Shown in pieces: positions 31,350 through 41,300 of a stretch of 64,000 nucleotides of DNA. Below the pieces are notes generated by a model, which saw only the letters and a program-made list of their open reading frames with translations, was not told the origin of the DNA and made no database searches. A program made the translations under genes and the position numbers. The DNA comes from Conchocele bisecta (lineage: Eukaryota; Mollusca; Bivalvia; Lucinida; Thyasiridae). Each line of letters starts with the position of its first letter. Position 1 is the first letter of the stretch. The stretch is from NCBI GenBank assembly GCA_029237695.1, contig CM055274.1, positions 18,527,505-18,591,504 on the forward strand. Reading direction: 5' to 3'.

Positions 31350-31877
31350 ATTTATATTGAAGGTTTTGTCGTGATCCACACACAGAGGTAACTGGTGATT
31401 TATTTTTGCTTCTACAATAAATCATGGCTTGCCTAAGTCTCGGGATATCTTGTCATCTTGACATAATAATGGACGCGATTGGGAGCCCCACACAATGATG
31501 AGCGACTTTAGACCGATAAGATCACCATTCAGTTTTAGTTGAAAAACGTGTATTCACTGTCGCCCGATTTAAATAAAAAATGTCATGTGGACGAGAGCGG
31601 ACCAGTCATATGTGGTTGAATTTCAACGACCATGGAAAACATAGCATTTGATTCGGATGCGTATCTCCGTTACACAGTACGCTTTTGAATCGTTATAAAT
31701 AATTGTTGAACAGAATCAGTCGTAATCCCCATATGTGTGTATATGATCATGATCTATACTGGTGGGCATTGCGACCGGGCGTGTTATTTTCACGTGTGTC
31801 CCTAATGCCCTAATGTGTTGTCAGATACAGCGCCATATTTGGAGATTGATATGTCAGATATCGCTAATCATTCCGCT
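31350..31877. other. unassigned DNA
   Basis: Nothing recognised. Confidence 0.55.
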
Positions 31878-31957
31878 AAATTGAAGGGGTCAGTGGAAAA
31901 AGGGGGCTAAGTCCATAAAGGACTTAGCCCCCTTTTTCCACTAACCCTTTCAATTGT
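31878..31957. repeat. 80-bp hairpin
   Basis: Arms of about 37 bases (TGGAAAAAGGGGGCTAAGTC and complement) around CATAAA. One or two mismatches near the base. Confidence 0.88.
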
Positions 31958-32256
31958 CGGTTTGACTGGGGAAATGGGGATTATGGAATTTATGGCAATT
32001 TTAGCTCTTTATCCGCTCGCACATTCATCCACAGGTCCTGCCCGATATTGTTTCTTAGAATATTTCATTGGCGGGTCAAGGATTTCGCCAAGGGGGGAGT
32101 CTACATTCGAACGACTAATTTGCAGTACATAATGCTCACGTGATAAGGCACATTATGGTAATACCTTTTGAATGGGTTCTCTATACCATCCGGACCTGGA
32201 TCTGATGTAACTACCCTTATTTGACAGAGCTTGCTAATTTTTTTTACTGAATCAGG

Positions 32257-32503
32257 GGGGCGTTTCACTAAACATCGTACGACTAAAATTTTCGTAAGTG
32301 TAAATTTAGGATCGTCTGTAAATTTCAATTGATGGATTTACATTTATTGAGCATAGGCTGCATATGCAGCCTATGCTCAATACATGTAAATCCAATAATT
32401 GTTTACAAGAAAACATTATTAATGTGAAATTTACAAACTATCATAGGTTTGCACTTACGAACATTTTAGTCGTACGAAGTTTAGTGAAACGGCCCCCAGA
32501 AAG
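32257..32503. mobile_element. FB19 foldback
   Basis: Ends GGCGTTTCACTAAAC / GTTTAGTGAAACGGCCCCC, inner CGTACGACTAAAATTTTCGT and complement. The centre is a perfect palindrome built on GCATAGGCTGCATATGCAGC. Second copy at 36789-37037. Confidence 0.88.
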
Positions 32504-32940
32504 CTTCTCAAATCTGAAAGGGGGATCGATGAAGCAATCCATGAATTAGCACGAACCAGTATATGTCAGTTTTAGAGATAAAAGGATGAAAATTTGCAAT
32601 AGGTGGAAAAGTGTAGCCTATATTTGGGAGATGAGTTAGTTGTCTTATATGTAAGGGTAGGAATTGGCTCGCAGACCTTCCAAACCCGGGCATATAAGCC
32701 CAGAAATGTGTCAAGCCAATGGGCGTTGGCCCCTTTTCATATCCGAATAGATTTCATACGAAGCATATCACAGTAAATGAAATTCCGGCCTAAAATGCAT
32801 TACTCCGTGATTTATTTTGGGCGATGAAGATTCTTTTGTTCATATAATCTAGAGGAGACAACTGCGACATTCCAGCGTGTTTCTGCCACACAGAGTTATA
32901 CACCATGAATCTGTACAGTTATTTCCCGTAGCACATTAAC
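32504..32940. other. unassigned DNA
   Basis: Nothing recognised. The minus-strand ORF at 32508-32714 has no domain I know. Confidence 0.5.
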
Positions 32941-32959
32941 ACTGAATACGATATATGTT

Positions 32960-33200
32960 GCTAGGGGGTCGGGGGATTTTTTAAATCTAAGAGGCGTGAA
33001 ACGCCATTTCCTGCATTCTCATGGCACAGTTGGGTTTTTTTAAATCTAAGAGGCGTGAAACGCCATTTCCTGCATTCTCATGGCACAGTTTTGAGGGTCA
33101 AAGGGCTCGATGTTGCTAGGGGGGCGGAGTCATGTTCCCCAGGAAATCTTTGAAATCTAAGAGGCGTCAAACGCCTTTTCCTGCATTCTCCCCGACCCGC
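32960..33200. repeat. direct repeats of AAATCTAAGAGGCGTGAAAC
   Basis: The phrase occurs at 32983, 33042 and 33153 (last copy GGCGTCAAACGCC), each followed by TTCCTGCATTCTC. GCTAGGGGG words flank. Possibly the 3' part of an FB22-like element (compare ACGCGTTTTCCTGCATTATT near 34310). Confidence 0.75.
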
Positions 33201-33358
33201 CCCGTCCCCGCCCCACTGCCGCCGCCCCTGTAATTAGTATGAATAGTGTGTTTATATCTAACTTTTATTGCGCGAAAGTGAAACCTTATTTCCTAACCTT
33301 AAACCTATATGTACACCGTTAGCTGCAGGGTAGCGGTATAGAGCAACCCATTGCCACA

Positions 33359-33597
33359 GGTTGAAGTAACGGACCGAGGTCTATAAATACATTAAATATG
33401 CCTAAAAGCAACAATAAATGAAGAAAAAAAAAGCTTATTTTGTTTACTCCCTCCATATAGACTTATACCGGCATATGCCTAAAAGCATCAATAAATGAAA
33501 ACAAATAAGCTAAACAATTTCTTTCCTTTTTTTTCATTTATTGATGCTTTTAGGCATATTTAATGTATTTATAGACCTCGGTCCGTTACTTCAACCT
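33359..33597. mobile_element. FB13 element, short copy
   Basis: GGTTGAAGTAACGGACCGAG and its complement at the far end; inner arms ATTAAATATGCCTAAAAGCA. The middle contains a partial extra copy of the AAAAGCATCAATAAATGAAA arm. Confidence 0.88.
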
Positions 33598-33680
33598 TTG
33601 CCCATAATCTATAAAGCGGAAAACGCACAGCAAGCATGAATTGTACTTTCCATTTACGTTATGTCACATTTGTACTATCT

Positions 33681-34122
33681 CAAGGTGCATGCTCACGTGG
33701 TTACAACAACAACAACGTCGCCCACTCCAAAGTAAGTATTATTTGATATTTTCCTTAATATGCAACGGAATTTGATGAAATATGACGCAGCAAACGCGTC
33801 TGCATGAGCTGCAATTGGTGGTCCAGGGAGTTTGGCACAGACTTATGTGTTTTTTGCGAAGAATCGATTTCCGTGTCGGAGACACGGGAATCGACTATTC
33901 GCAAAAACGACAGAAGTTTGGGCGAAACTACAGAGACCACCAAATGCAGCTTAACAAGACGCGGTTGATGCGCTATATTTCATCAAAATCCGTTGCGCTA
34001 TATTTCATCAAAATCCGTTACGTAATAAGGACACTATACAAGAATACGTACTTTGAGTCAGATGGATTCTGGAAATTTCAGTACTTGTTGTTGTTGTTAG
34101 TACCACGTGATCATACACCTTG
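33681..34122. mobile_element. FB3 MITE, fourth copy
   Basis: CAAGGTGCATGCTCACGTGG to CCACGTGATCATACACCTTG. Flanks TATCT and TGTCT (4 of 5 match). It carries a local doubling of CGCTATATTTCATCAAAATC at 33965-34015. Confidence 0.9.
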
Positions 34123-34129
34123 TGTCTAT

Positions 34130-34590
34130 TAATATGGCTAGGAGTGATCCTAACCAGGGGCGTAGCCAGGGACAAATTTCTGATAAGCACACATATCAAA
34201 TGGTAGAACATTGGGTGAGCACGGTTCACTCGTCGACCTAGCGGAGTGAGGGAGAGTGCTCGGGGGGTCCGGGGGCATGGATTTTTTTTGAAACGGAGAT
34301 CCTATCTAACGCGTTTTCCTGCATTATTTACGGCACCATTTGTTTGTAATCGACATGTACGTTTGATACAACATGCGTTCTGTTCCAGACACTCAATAGC
34401 AATCCCCCCCCCACACCCACCACCCCCAAGATCTTATTGCATATTTCGAAAAGTAAGCCTTTTTTTGTTTTAATTCTTTTATTTTTTCTGGTACGCACGT
34501 GCGTATGCCTGGCTACACTGCTAACCCAATTTTTTCGGCTATGGCAGCCAGAAAATACGAGTTAGGATCACTCTCAGCCACATTGAGAAT
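34130..34590. mobile_element. FB22-type element inside another foldback
   Basis: The inner element at 34156-34520 (AGGGGCGTAGCCAGG ... GCCTGGCTACACTG) is flanked by CTAACC at 34150-34155 and 34521-34526. The outer sequence AGGAGTGATCCTAACC and GTTAGGATCACTCTC is an inverted pair, so a small foldback was interrupted. Confidence 0.75.
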
Positions 34591-35017
34591 ACAGCCAGAA
34601 AATTCTGGTTAGGTGCGATCCATTATCCAAGTGATTCAACGCTGTTCACAGTGTGATCACTGGTCTGCACAAAGACCTGCTAATTGGTATAGGAAAGACA
34701 ACTCCAACAGTCAACTGAATTACTGTCATACAGAGTTGTCATACAGTCCTATAGGCTAACCTCGAGTTATCTCCCGTATATGAATATGGGGATTATTGCA
34801 ATCAATTGAACAATAGTTATATTGAGCTAAAAATAAATTATAATAACTAGACACAAAACATGATTACATGTATAAGTAGCTATCAATAAATTATAATCAT
34901 TTGTAATTTGAAATTTTATTTTCTCTTAAATAAATTAAAAGAATTAACAATATTTGGCAAACCATGCTCATAATTAAGTTTCTGCCATTTAAATATGAAT
35001 GTCCTGCCAACCAAATC
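34591..35017. other. A/T-rich flank of the U1 gene
   Basis: Would contain any U1 proximal promoter. I could not identify a convincing proximal sequence element. Confidence 0.4.
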
Positions 35018-35181
35018 ATACTTACCTGGTACAGGAGATACCATGATCCGCTAGGTGGTTCTCCCAGGAAGAGGCCCTTCCATTGCACTTCGGTTGGGTT
35101 GACGCCTGCGATTACCCCAAATGTGGGTAACTCGGGTACGTAATTTTTTAGTGTGGGGGACTGCGTTCGCGCTAACCCCTG
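35018..35181 (+). ncRNA. U1 spliceosomal snRNA (variant or pseudogene)
   Basis: The RNA base-pairs with 5' splice sites in U1 snRNP. It begins ATACTTACCTGG, the splice-site recognition end, and spans exactly 164 nt, the usual length. In order: a stem I region GATACCATGATC...GGTGGTT; a stem II loop with ATTGCACTTCGG (U1A-type AUUGCAC site); stem III GATTACCCCAAATGTGGGTAAC, where TTACCC pairs with GGGTAA in place of the human TTTCCC/GGGAAA, a compensatory change; an Sm site AATTTTTTAG; and a terminal stem GGGGGACTGCGTTCGCGC...CCCCTG. Oddity: loop I reads GATCCGCTAG where nearly all animals have GATCACGAAG, the U1-70K contact. No clear upstream element or 3' box was found, so function is uncertain. 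Confidence 0.9.
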
Positions 35182-35329
35182 AATAATAAATTGTGTACAA
35201 TATTTTAATTTCAATTAAAGGCCTTCAAGAGGCAACGATTTCATACTTTGATTAGAGTGATTTATACATGATAATAACATATGTAAACTTGTGAACAATC
35301 ACTACCGCAATAAAAGCGGATGAGACAGG

Positions 35330-35861
35330 ATTTATCCACGTTTCTCGAATGAATGAATCAGGAAATTGCCTAGTTCTCTCAAAATATTAGTGTTTTCACA
35401 AGATAGAAGCCAAATAAATTGATTTGATACTGAAAGACTCGAAAAGTTAGAACATTCTGATGAAATATATGACATTAAAATAGCTCTCTCTTGTGAGTAA
35501 TGTGGAAAATTTAACAAAACGTGGGAGATGTTTATTCAAAACGTAGTTCATCATCTATGGAATTATTCATACAATTCTCACACAATCTAGATTCTACCGG
35601 AGTCTTGTTGTGTCTGTCAGTTTCTATTTTTAGTTTATGAGCACTTAAACGAAACTTCGCTATAGCACAACGAATTTCAAAATTGTCAATACCATCTAAA
35701 TAGTGTTCTAACTGACAATTATATTTAAATATAAAGTAAGTCCTTAATTTACCAGTAGTTAACTTTGTCTTCTCTTTTGCCCAATTATCTTGAAACTGCT
35801 CTACTAATAAACAAAAATATGCAACAAATAAATATTGGAAATATACGATTGCTATGTACAT
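35330..35861 (-). pseudogene. retrotransposon reverse-transcriptase C-terminus, decayed
   Basis: The minus-strand frame at 35532-35861 reads KLRTYFIFKYNCQLEHYLDG, then RCAIAKFRLSAHKLKIETDR and RLCENCMNN...DDELRFE. This order is typical of the C-terminal region of non-LTR retrotransposon polyproteins in molluscs. After a stop and frameshift it resumes at 35332-35517 with ISSECSNFSSLS...FIWLLSCENTNILRELGNF, also typical of that C-terminus. The polymerase and endonuclease are absent, so this is a truncated, frame-disrupted remnant. The clade is not assigned. Confidence 0.7.
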
Positions 35862-35875
35862 ACTATAATATGTAC

Positions 35876-36195
35876 CATAAATATGGCTTACGGGTTTTGC
35901 AACCAGTGTAGATCCAGATCAGCGTGTGCATCGACACAGTCTGATCAGGATATGCACTGTTCGCCATTCCGTCAATGAAACGCCCGCCATGTTTCTAACA
36001 ATCAATATAGATCGCTATCTGGCTACGGGAGCGTGTTATTTGGTATCAGGATATACTTTGCGAAGTAACTCTTGAAATGTACTCCCGTACCGTCCGTAGC
36101 TAGCTACGGACGGTACTGGAGTACATTGCAAGAGTTACCTTCGCAACACTTGTCACAAACCCCATAATCCCTAGTTCTCTAGTCACAGCCACACA
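35876..36195. mobile_element. FB9 MITE split by FB12
   Basis: GGGTTTTGCAACCAGTGTAG, core GATCAGCGTGTGCATCGACA, TGTTCGCCATTCCGTCAATG; then FB12; then TCACAAACCCCATAATCCCT and AGTCACAGCCACA. Confidence 0.85.
36057..36147. mobile_element. FB12 palindrome nested in FB9
   Basis: TTGCGAAGTAACTCTTG to CAAGAGTTACCTTCGCAA with centre TACCGTCCGTAGCTAGCTAC. The most symmetrical of the three FB12 copies. Confidence 0.88.
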
Positions 36196-36533
36196 AAAAA
36201 GTGCAATATTTCGTGGCTGGGAGTGGGGCGGTTCGGCATGTCCCGGGATCACATAGTCCTTCTCTAGATACATTCTCAGGCGCGGATGCCTGCTCCCGCA
36301 AAAAAAAAAAAACACAAAAAAACGAAAATCTACAATACTCGAATAGTTGGATGACTTTTTTCGTGGCCTAGGTGTCAGGAAATCGCATCTGCGGCGATCT
36401 GGCATCTACAATTTTCCTGGGGGAAGACCCCCAGACCCCCTACTTTACCATTTCGCGCTCGCGGAGATCGGCTATGCCGAATTTTAATTACAGACCCCCC
36501 ATGCAATTATTTCTGTATCCGTGCCTGATTCTA
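36196..36533. other. GC-rich repeat-like DNA, unassigned
   Basis: Contains CTGGGGGAAGACCCCCAGAC and an A run near 36300, resembling internal parts of FB22-type elements. Ends not found. Confidence 0.45.
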
Positions 36534-36749
36534 CAGTGGAACCTCTCTCAACCGGACACCATGGGAGGTCCCCAGGGTGTCCGGTCGAGAGAGGTACCAC
36601 TGTAAAACAGGCATATGACTACTTCAAGACACACGTGGATGCTTTGTGATCATGAACATACAGTGTCATTGGAGACAAATGGCAATGCAACCTATCAAAT
36701 TTAAGCACCACTCTCTTTTCTCTATGTCCGGTTTAGAGGGGTTCCACTG
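36534..36749. mobile_element. FB1 MITE
   Basis: Hairpin CAGTGGAACCTCTCTCAACC with matching changes in both arms (GGTCGAGAGAGG), a diverged body (CATGAACATACAGTGTCATT), then TGTCCGGTTTAGAGGGGTTC at the right. Confidence 0.85.
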
Positions 36750-36788
36750 TACACATATTCTGTCCCCACACCCTAAGGCCAAACTCTG

Positions 36789-37037
36789 GGGGCCGTTTCA
36801 CTAAACTTTGTACAACTAAAATGTTCGCAAGTGCAAAATTATGATATTCTGTAAATCTGACATTAACAATGTTTTTTCTTGTAAACAATTAGTGGATTTA
36901 CAGTTATTGAGCATAGGCTGCATATGCAGCATATGCTCAATAAATGTAAATCCATCAATTGAAATTTCCAGACGATCCTAAATTTGCACTTGCGAACATT
37001 TTATTAGTCATACAAAGTTTAGTGAAACTGGCCCCTG
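36789..37037. mobile_element. FB19 foldback
   Basis: GGCCGTTTCACTAAACTTTG to CAAAGTTTAGTGAAACTGGC; centre GCATAGGCTGCATATGCAGC. Confidence 0.88.
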
Positions 37038-37061
37038 GATCCGCCGCTGGTCACACATATA

Positions 37062-37119
37062 CAGTGAATCCTCACTTAATCGGACACCCGGAGGTGTCCG
37101 GCTTAGAAAAGTTTCACTG
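37062..37119. mobile_element. FB1 hairpin, core only
   Basis: CAGTGAATCCTCACTTAATC and its partner GCTTAGAAAAGTTTCACTG, TA-flanked. Confidence 0.75.
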
Positions 37120-37154
37120 TAATTCAGAGACACAATATTACAATACATGTATAT

Positions 37155-37396
37155 ATGAAGCTGTGACTGGAGAAATGGGGCTTTTGGCATTTATGACCAG
37201 TGTAACTCCTGATCAAATAGCACACTCATGACACCTGATGGCGATCGACATTGCTTGTTAGAAGCATGCCGGGTGTTTCTGATGGAATAGCGAACAGTGC
37301 AGATCCTGATCAGACTGTGCAGGCTGATCAGGATCTACGGATCTACACTGGTCGCAAAACCCGGACGCCAAATTTCTCCAGTCACTGCCACATATT
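37155..37396. mobile_element. FB9 MITE, full copy
   Basis: GCTGTGACTGGAGAAATGGG to TTTCTCCAGTCACTGCCACA; core GATCCTGATCAGACTGTGCA. Confidence 0.87.
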
Positions 37397-37639
37397 TTTT
37401 TTCAAATCATGAAAATACATTGCCATCAGAGACAAATTACAGTGAAACGCATCTATATTAGACACTCTAAGCGTTACCGTGCGCCCGGTTTCCAGCAGTT
37501 CTGTAGCTGTGTAAGGTTAGTTTATACTCAGCAGTATCTCGCCTTATTGCATACACTTGTTAAAACTAATAATACACTCGTGTAATAAATATGTCAATTA
37601 GATCACTACATATTCAGTGTAAGATAATGTTCTTAGGCA

Positions 37640-37740
37640 GTAAACTGTTCTAGCATGCATCGTGATATTTATCAAACCCGTTTACGGATTTCATAAGAAA
37701 CTCGACATAGCCTCGTTAGCCAAGAAATCCGCGAACTCGT
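37640..37740. mobile_element. FB16 element, copy 1
   Basis: GAAACTCGACATAGCCTCGT with flanking ATTTCATAAG and AACTCGTTTAA. A related copy lies at 38285-38372 and another at 47246-47335. Confidence 0.7.
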
Positions 37741-38010
37741 TTAACCCGTCCAACGATGCAGTCCTCTGTAGCAATATTTGCAAACAGTGCATATCCAGAT
37801 GAGACGGCTCGTGACGAGCCGTCTCATCAGGATCTGCACTGTTTGCAAATTACAAGCTGTACAAGTAATTGTACAAGTAATTTTGTTTCAGAAAAAACAC
37901 ACCATTTTCATAAGTGGACTAGTCTGAAAATAATTTTGTGACGATTGGGTTGGATTCGTCGGAAAACATATCAAAATCAATTCTGTTATTTACGAGTGAA
38001 AGAGTGAAAA
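37741..38010. mobile_element. FB14 MITE
   Basis: TTAACCCGTCCAACG start; near-perfect core hairpin GCAAACAGTGCATATCCAGA / ATCAGGATCTGCACTGTTTG with GACGGCTCGTGACGAGCCGTC centre. The right end has diverged (GAGTGAAAGAGTGAAAA). Confidence 0.82.
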
Positions 38011-38189
38011 TGGTTATTACGTATCATACCGGTAAAAAATCACCACTCATCCTCTCTATATATGTTATATCTTACTGTACTGTAATGAATGGCATATGTA
38101 TATGGCAAAAACTTGTAATTTATGTTATAAATAAATAGTAAATTTTATTGCATAAAATGAGTGCTCGCAGTATATTAACCCAGTGTATT

Positions 38190-38375
38190 TTAAATAATAA
38201 AACACTAGTGAAATAAATATGCAAATTAGCTTGGTATGATCATGTGCTGATGCAATAAATACAATCTAACATTTGTGATGATTACTATAATATTTATTCA
38301 AACTCGTTGACTAATATAATAATAAACTCGACATAGCCTCGTTTCTTATGAAATCAGTGAACTCGTTGTAAAGTC
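38190..38375. mobile_element. FB16 element, copy 2, bordering the satellite
   Basis: AAACACTAGTGAAATAAATA, then AACTCGACATAGCCTCGTTT, TTATGAAATCAGTGAACTCG. It runs directly into the pentanucleotide satellite. Confidence 0.72.
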
Positions 38376-38377
38376 CT

Positions 38378-41300
38378 CTATGTATTACATTGCATTGTAT
38401 TGTACTATACTGTATTGTATTGTGTATTGTATTGCATTGCATTGCATTGTTGTAATTGACTTTATATTGTACTTGCATTGCATTGCATATTGCATTGCAT
38501 TGCATTGCATAGCATTGCATTGCATTTGCATTGCACTTGCATTTGCATTGCATTGCATTAATATTGGTATTGGTGATTGTATTGTACATGGTATTGCATT
38601 GAATTGTATTGTACAATTTTGTATTGTATTGTATTAGTATTGTAAATGTTAATGTACATGTATTTGCATTGAATTGAATTTTATTGTAATTAGTATTTTA
38701 TTGTGTTGTGTTGTAACTATTTTGTATTGCAAATTGGCATTGGCAATGGCATTGCATTATATTGGCAATTGTATTGTACATACATTGTATTGCAATTGTA
38801 TTGTACATGGTATTGCATTGAAATTGTATTGTATATATTTTGTATTGCAATGTAACTGTACATGTATTGCATTTTTTGGGAATTGTATTTTAATTTTTAT
38901 TGCAATTGAATTGTATTTTATATGTGTTGTATTGCATTGTATTGTATTGTACATCCAATACATTGTATTGTATTGTATTATATTGTACATGCATTGTATT
39001 ATATTGCATTGCATTGTAGTGCATTGTATTGAACGTACATTGCATTGCATTGTATTGAATTGTACATGCATTATATTGTATTATATTGTATTGTATTGTA
39101 TTGTATTGTATTGTATTGTAGTGCATTGTATTGAACGTGCATTGTATTGTATTGTATTCTACATGTATTGTATTATATTGTATTTTACATGCATTGTATT
39201 GCATTGTAGTGCATTGTATTAAACATACATTGCATTGTATTGTATTGTACATGCATTACATTACATTGTATTGTATTGTACGTTCATTACATTATATTGT
39301 ATTGTATTGTGTTGTTTTGTACATACATTGTATTGCATTGTAGTGCAGTGTAGTGCATTGTACTAAACATACATTGCATTGTATTGTATTGTATTGTACA
39401 TGCATTACATTACGTTGTATTGTATTGTATTGTGCGTTCATTACATTGTATTGTATTGTAGTGTACATACATTGTATTGAACATACATTACATTGTATTA
39501 CATTGTATTGTATTGTATGGTATTGCACATGCATTACATTGTATTGTATTGTACATGCATTACATTGTATTGTATTGTACATGCATTACATTACATTGTA
39601 TTGTATTGTACGTTCAGTACATTGAATTGTATTGTATTGTAAGTTCAGTACATTGTATTGTATATTATTGTATTGTACATACATTACATTAAATTACATT
39701 GTACGTTGTACGTTGTATTGAACATGCATTGTAGTGCATTGTATTGAACATACATTGCATTGTATTGTATTGTATTGAACATATGGTATTGTATTGTACA
39801 TCGATTACATTATATTGTATTATATTGAACATACATTGCATTGTATTGTATTGTATTGTATTGAACATATGTATTGTATTGTACATCGATTACATTGTAT
39901 TGTATTGTATTGCACATGCATTGTAGTGCATTGTATTGAACATACATTGCATTGTATTGTATTGTATTGTATTGTATTGAACATATGGTATTGTATTGTA
40001 CATCGATTACATTATATTGTATTATATTGAACATACATTGCATTGTATTGTATTGTATTGAACATATATATTGTATTGTACATCGATTGCATTGTATTGT
40101 ATTGTATTGCACATGCATTGTATTATATTGCATTGCATTGTAGTGCATTGTATTGAACATACATTGTATTGTATTGTATTGTATTGTATTGTATTGTACA
40201 TGCATTGTATTATATTGCATTGCATTGTAGTGCATTGTATTGAACATACATTGCATTGTATTGTATTGTATTGTACATGCATTGTACATGTATTGTATTA
40301 TATTGTATTGTACATTCATTATATTGTATTGTATTGTGTTGTACATGTATTGCATGGCATTGTAGTGCATTGTATTGTACACACATTATATTGTATTGTA
40401 TTGTGTTGTACATTGTATTGTATTGATCATACATTGTATTGTATTGTATTATACATTGTATTGTATTGAACATATGTATTGTATTGTACATCCATTGTAA
40501 CATACATTGTATTGTATTGTATTGTAAATGCATTGTATTGTATTATATTGTATTGTATTGAACATACATTATATTGTATTGTATTGTGTTGTACATGCAT
40601 TGTATTGCATTGTAGTACATTGTAATACATTGTATTAAATATACATTGCATTGTATTGTATTGTATTGTATTGTATTGTATTGTACATGCATTACATTAT
40701 ATTGTATTGTACGTTCAATACATTGTATTGTATTGTATTGTACGTTCATTACATTGTATTGTTTTGTATTGAACATACATTTCATTGCATTGCATTGTAT
40801 TGTATTGTATTGTATTGTATTGTATTGTATTGTATTGTATTGTATTGTATTGTATTGTATTGTATATGCATTATATTATATTGTATTGTATTGTACATGT
40901 TTTGCATGTACATTTAATTGTATTTTATTTCATTGGATTTTAATGCATCATATTACATTGCATAGTTTTGTACAGGTTTTGCATGCAATTGTATTTTATT
41001 GTATTGTATTGCATTGCATCGTATTATACATGCATTGCATAAATTGTATTTTATTTTATTGTATGTATTGTATTGTATTGCATTTTGTTCCATTGTATTG
41101 TATTGTACATATATATTGTATGTAATTGTATTATATTGTAGTGTGTTACATTGTATTGCATTGTAATGCATTGTATTGTACACACCTTGAATTATATGGT
41201 ATTGTGTTGCATTATATTACATTGCACTGTATTGTACTGTACATACATTGCATTTTAATTGTATTGCATTGTATTTTATTGTATTGCATTGTATTGTACA

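Noticed and set aside
34897..35214. Minus-strand ORF of 105 codons over the U1 gene
   Set aside because: It is the antisense of a structural RNA with conserved U1 blocks; no protein domain.
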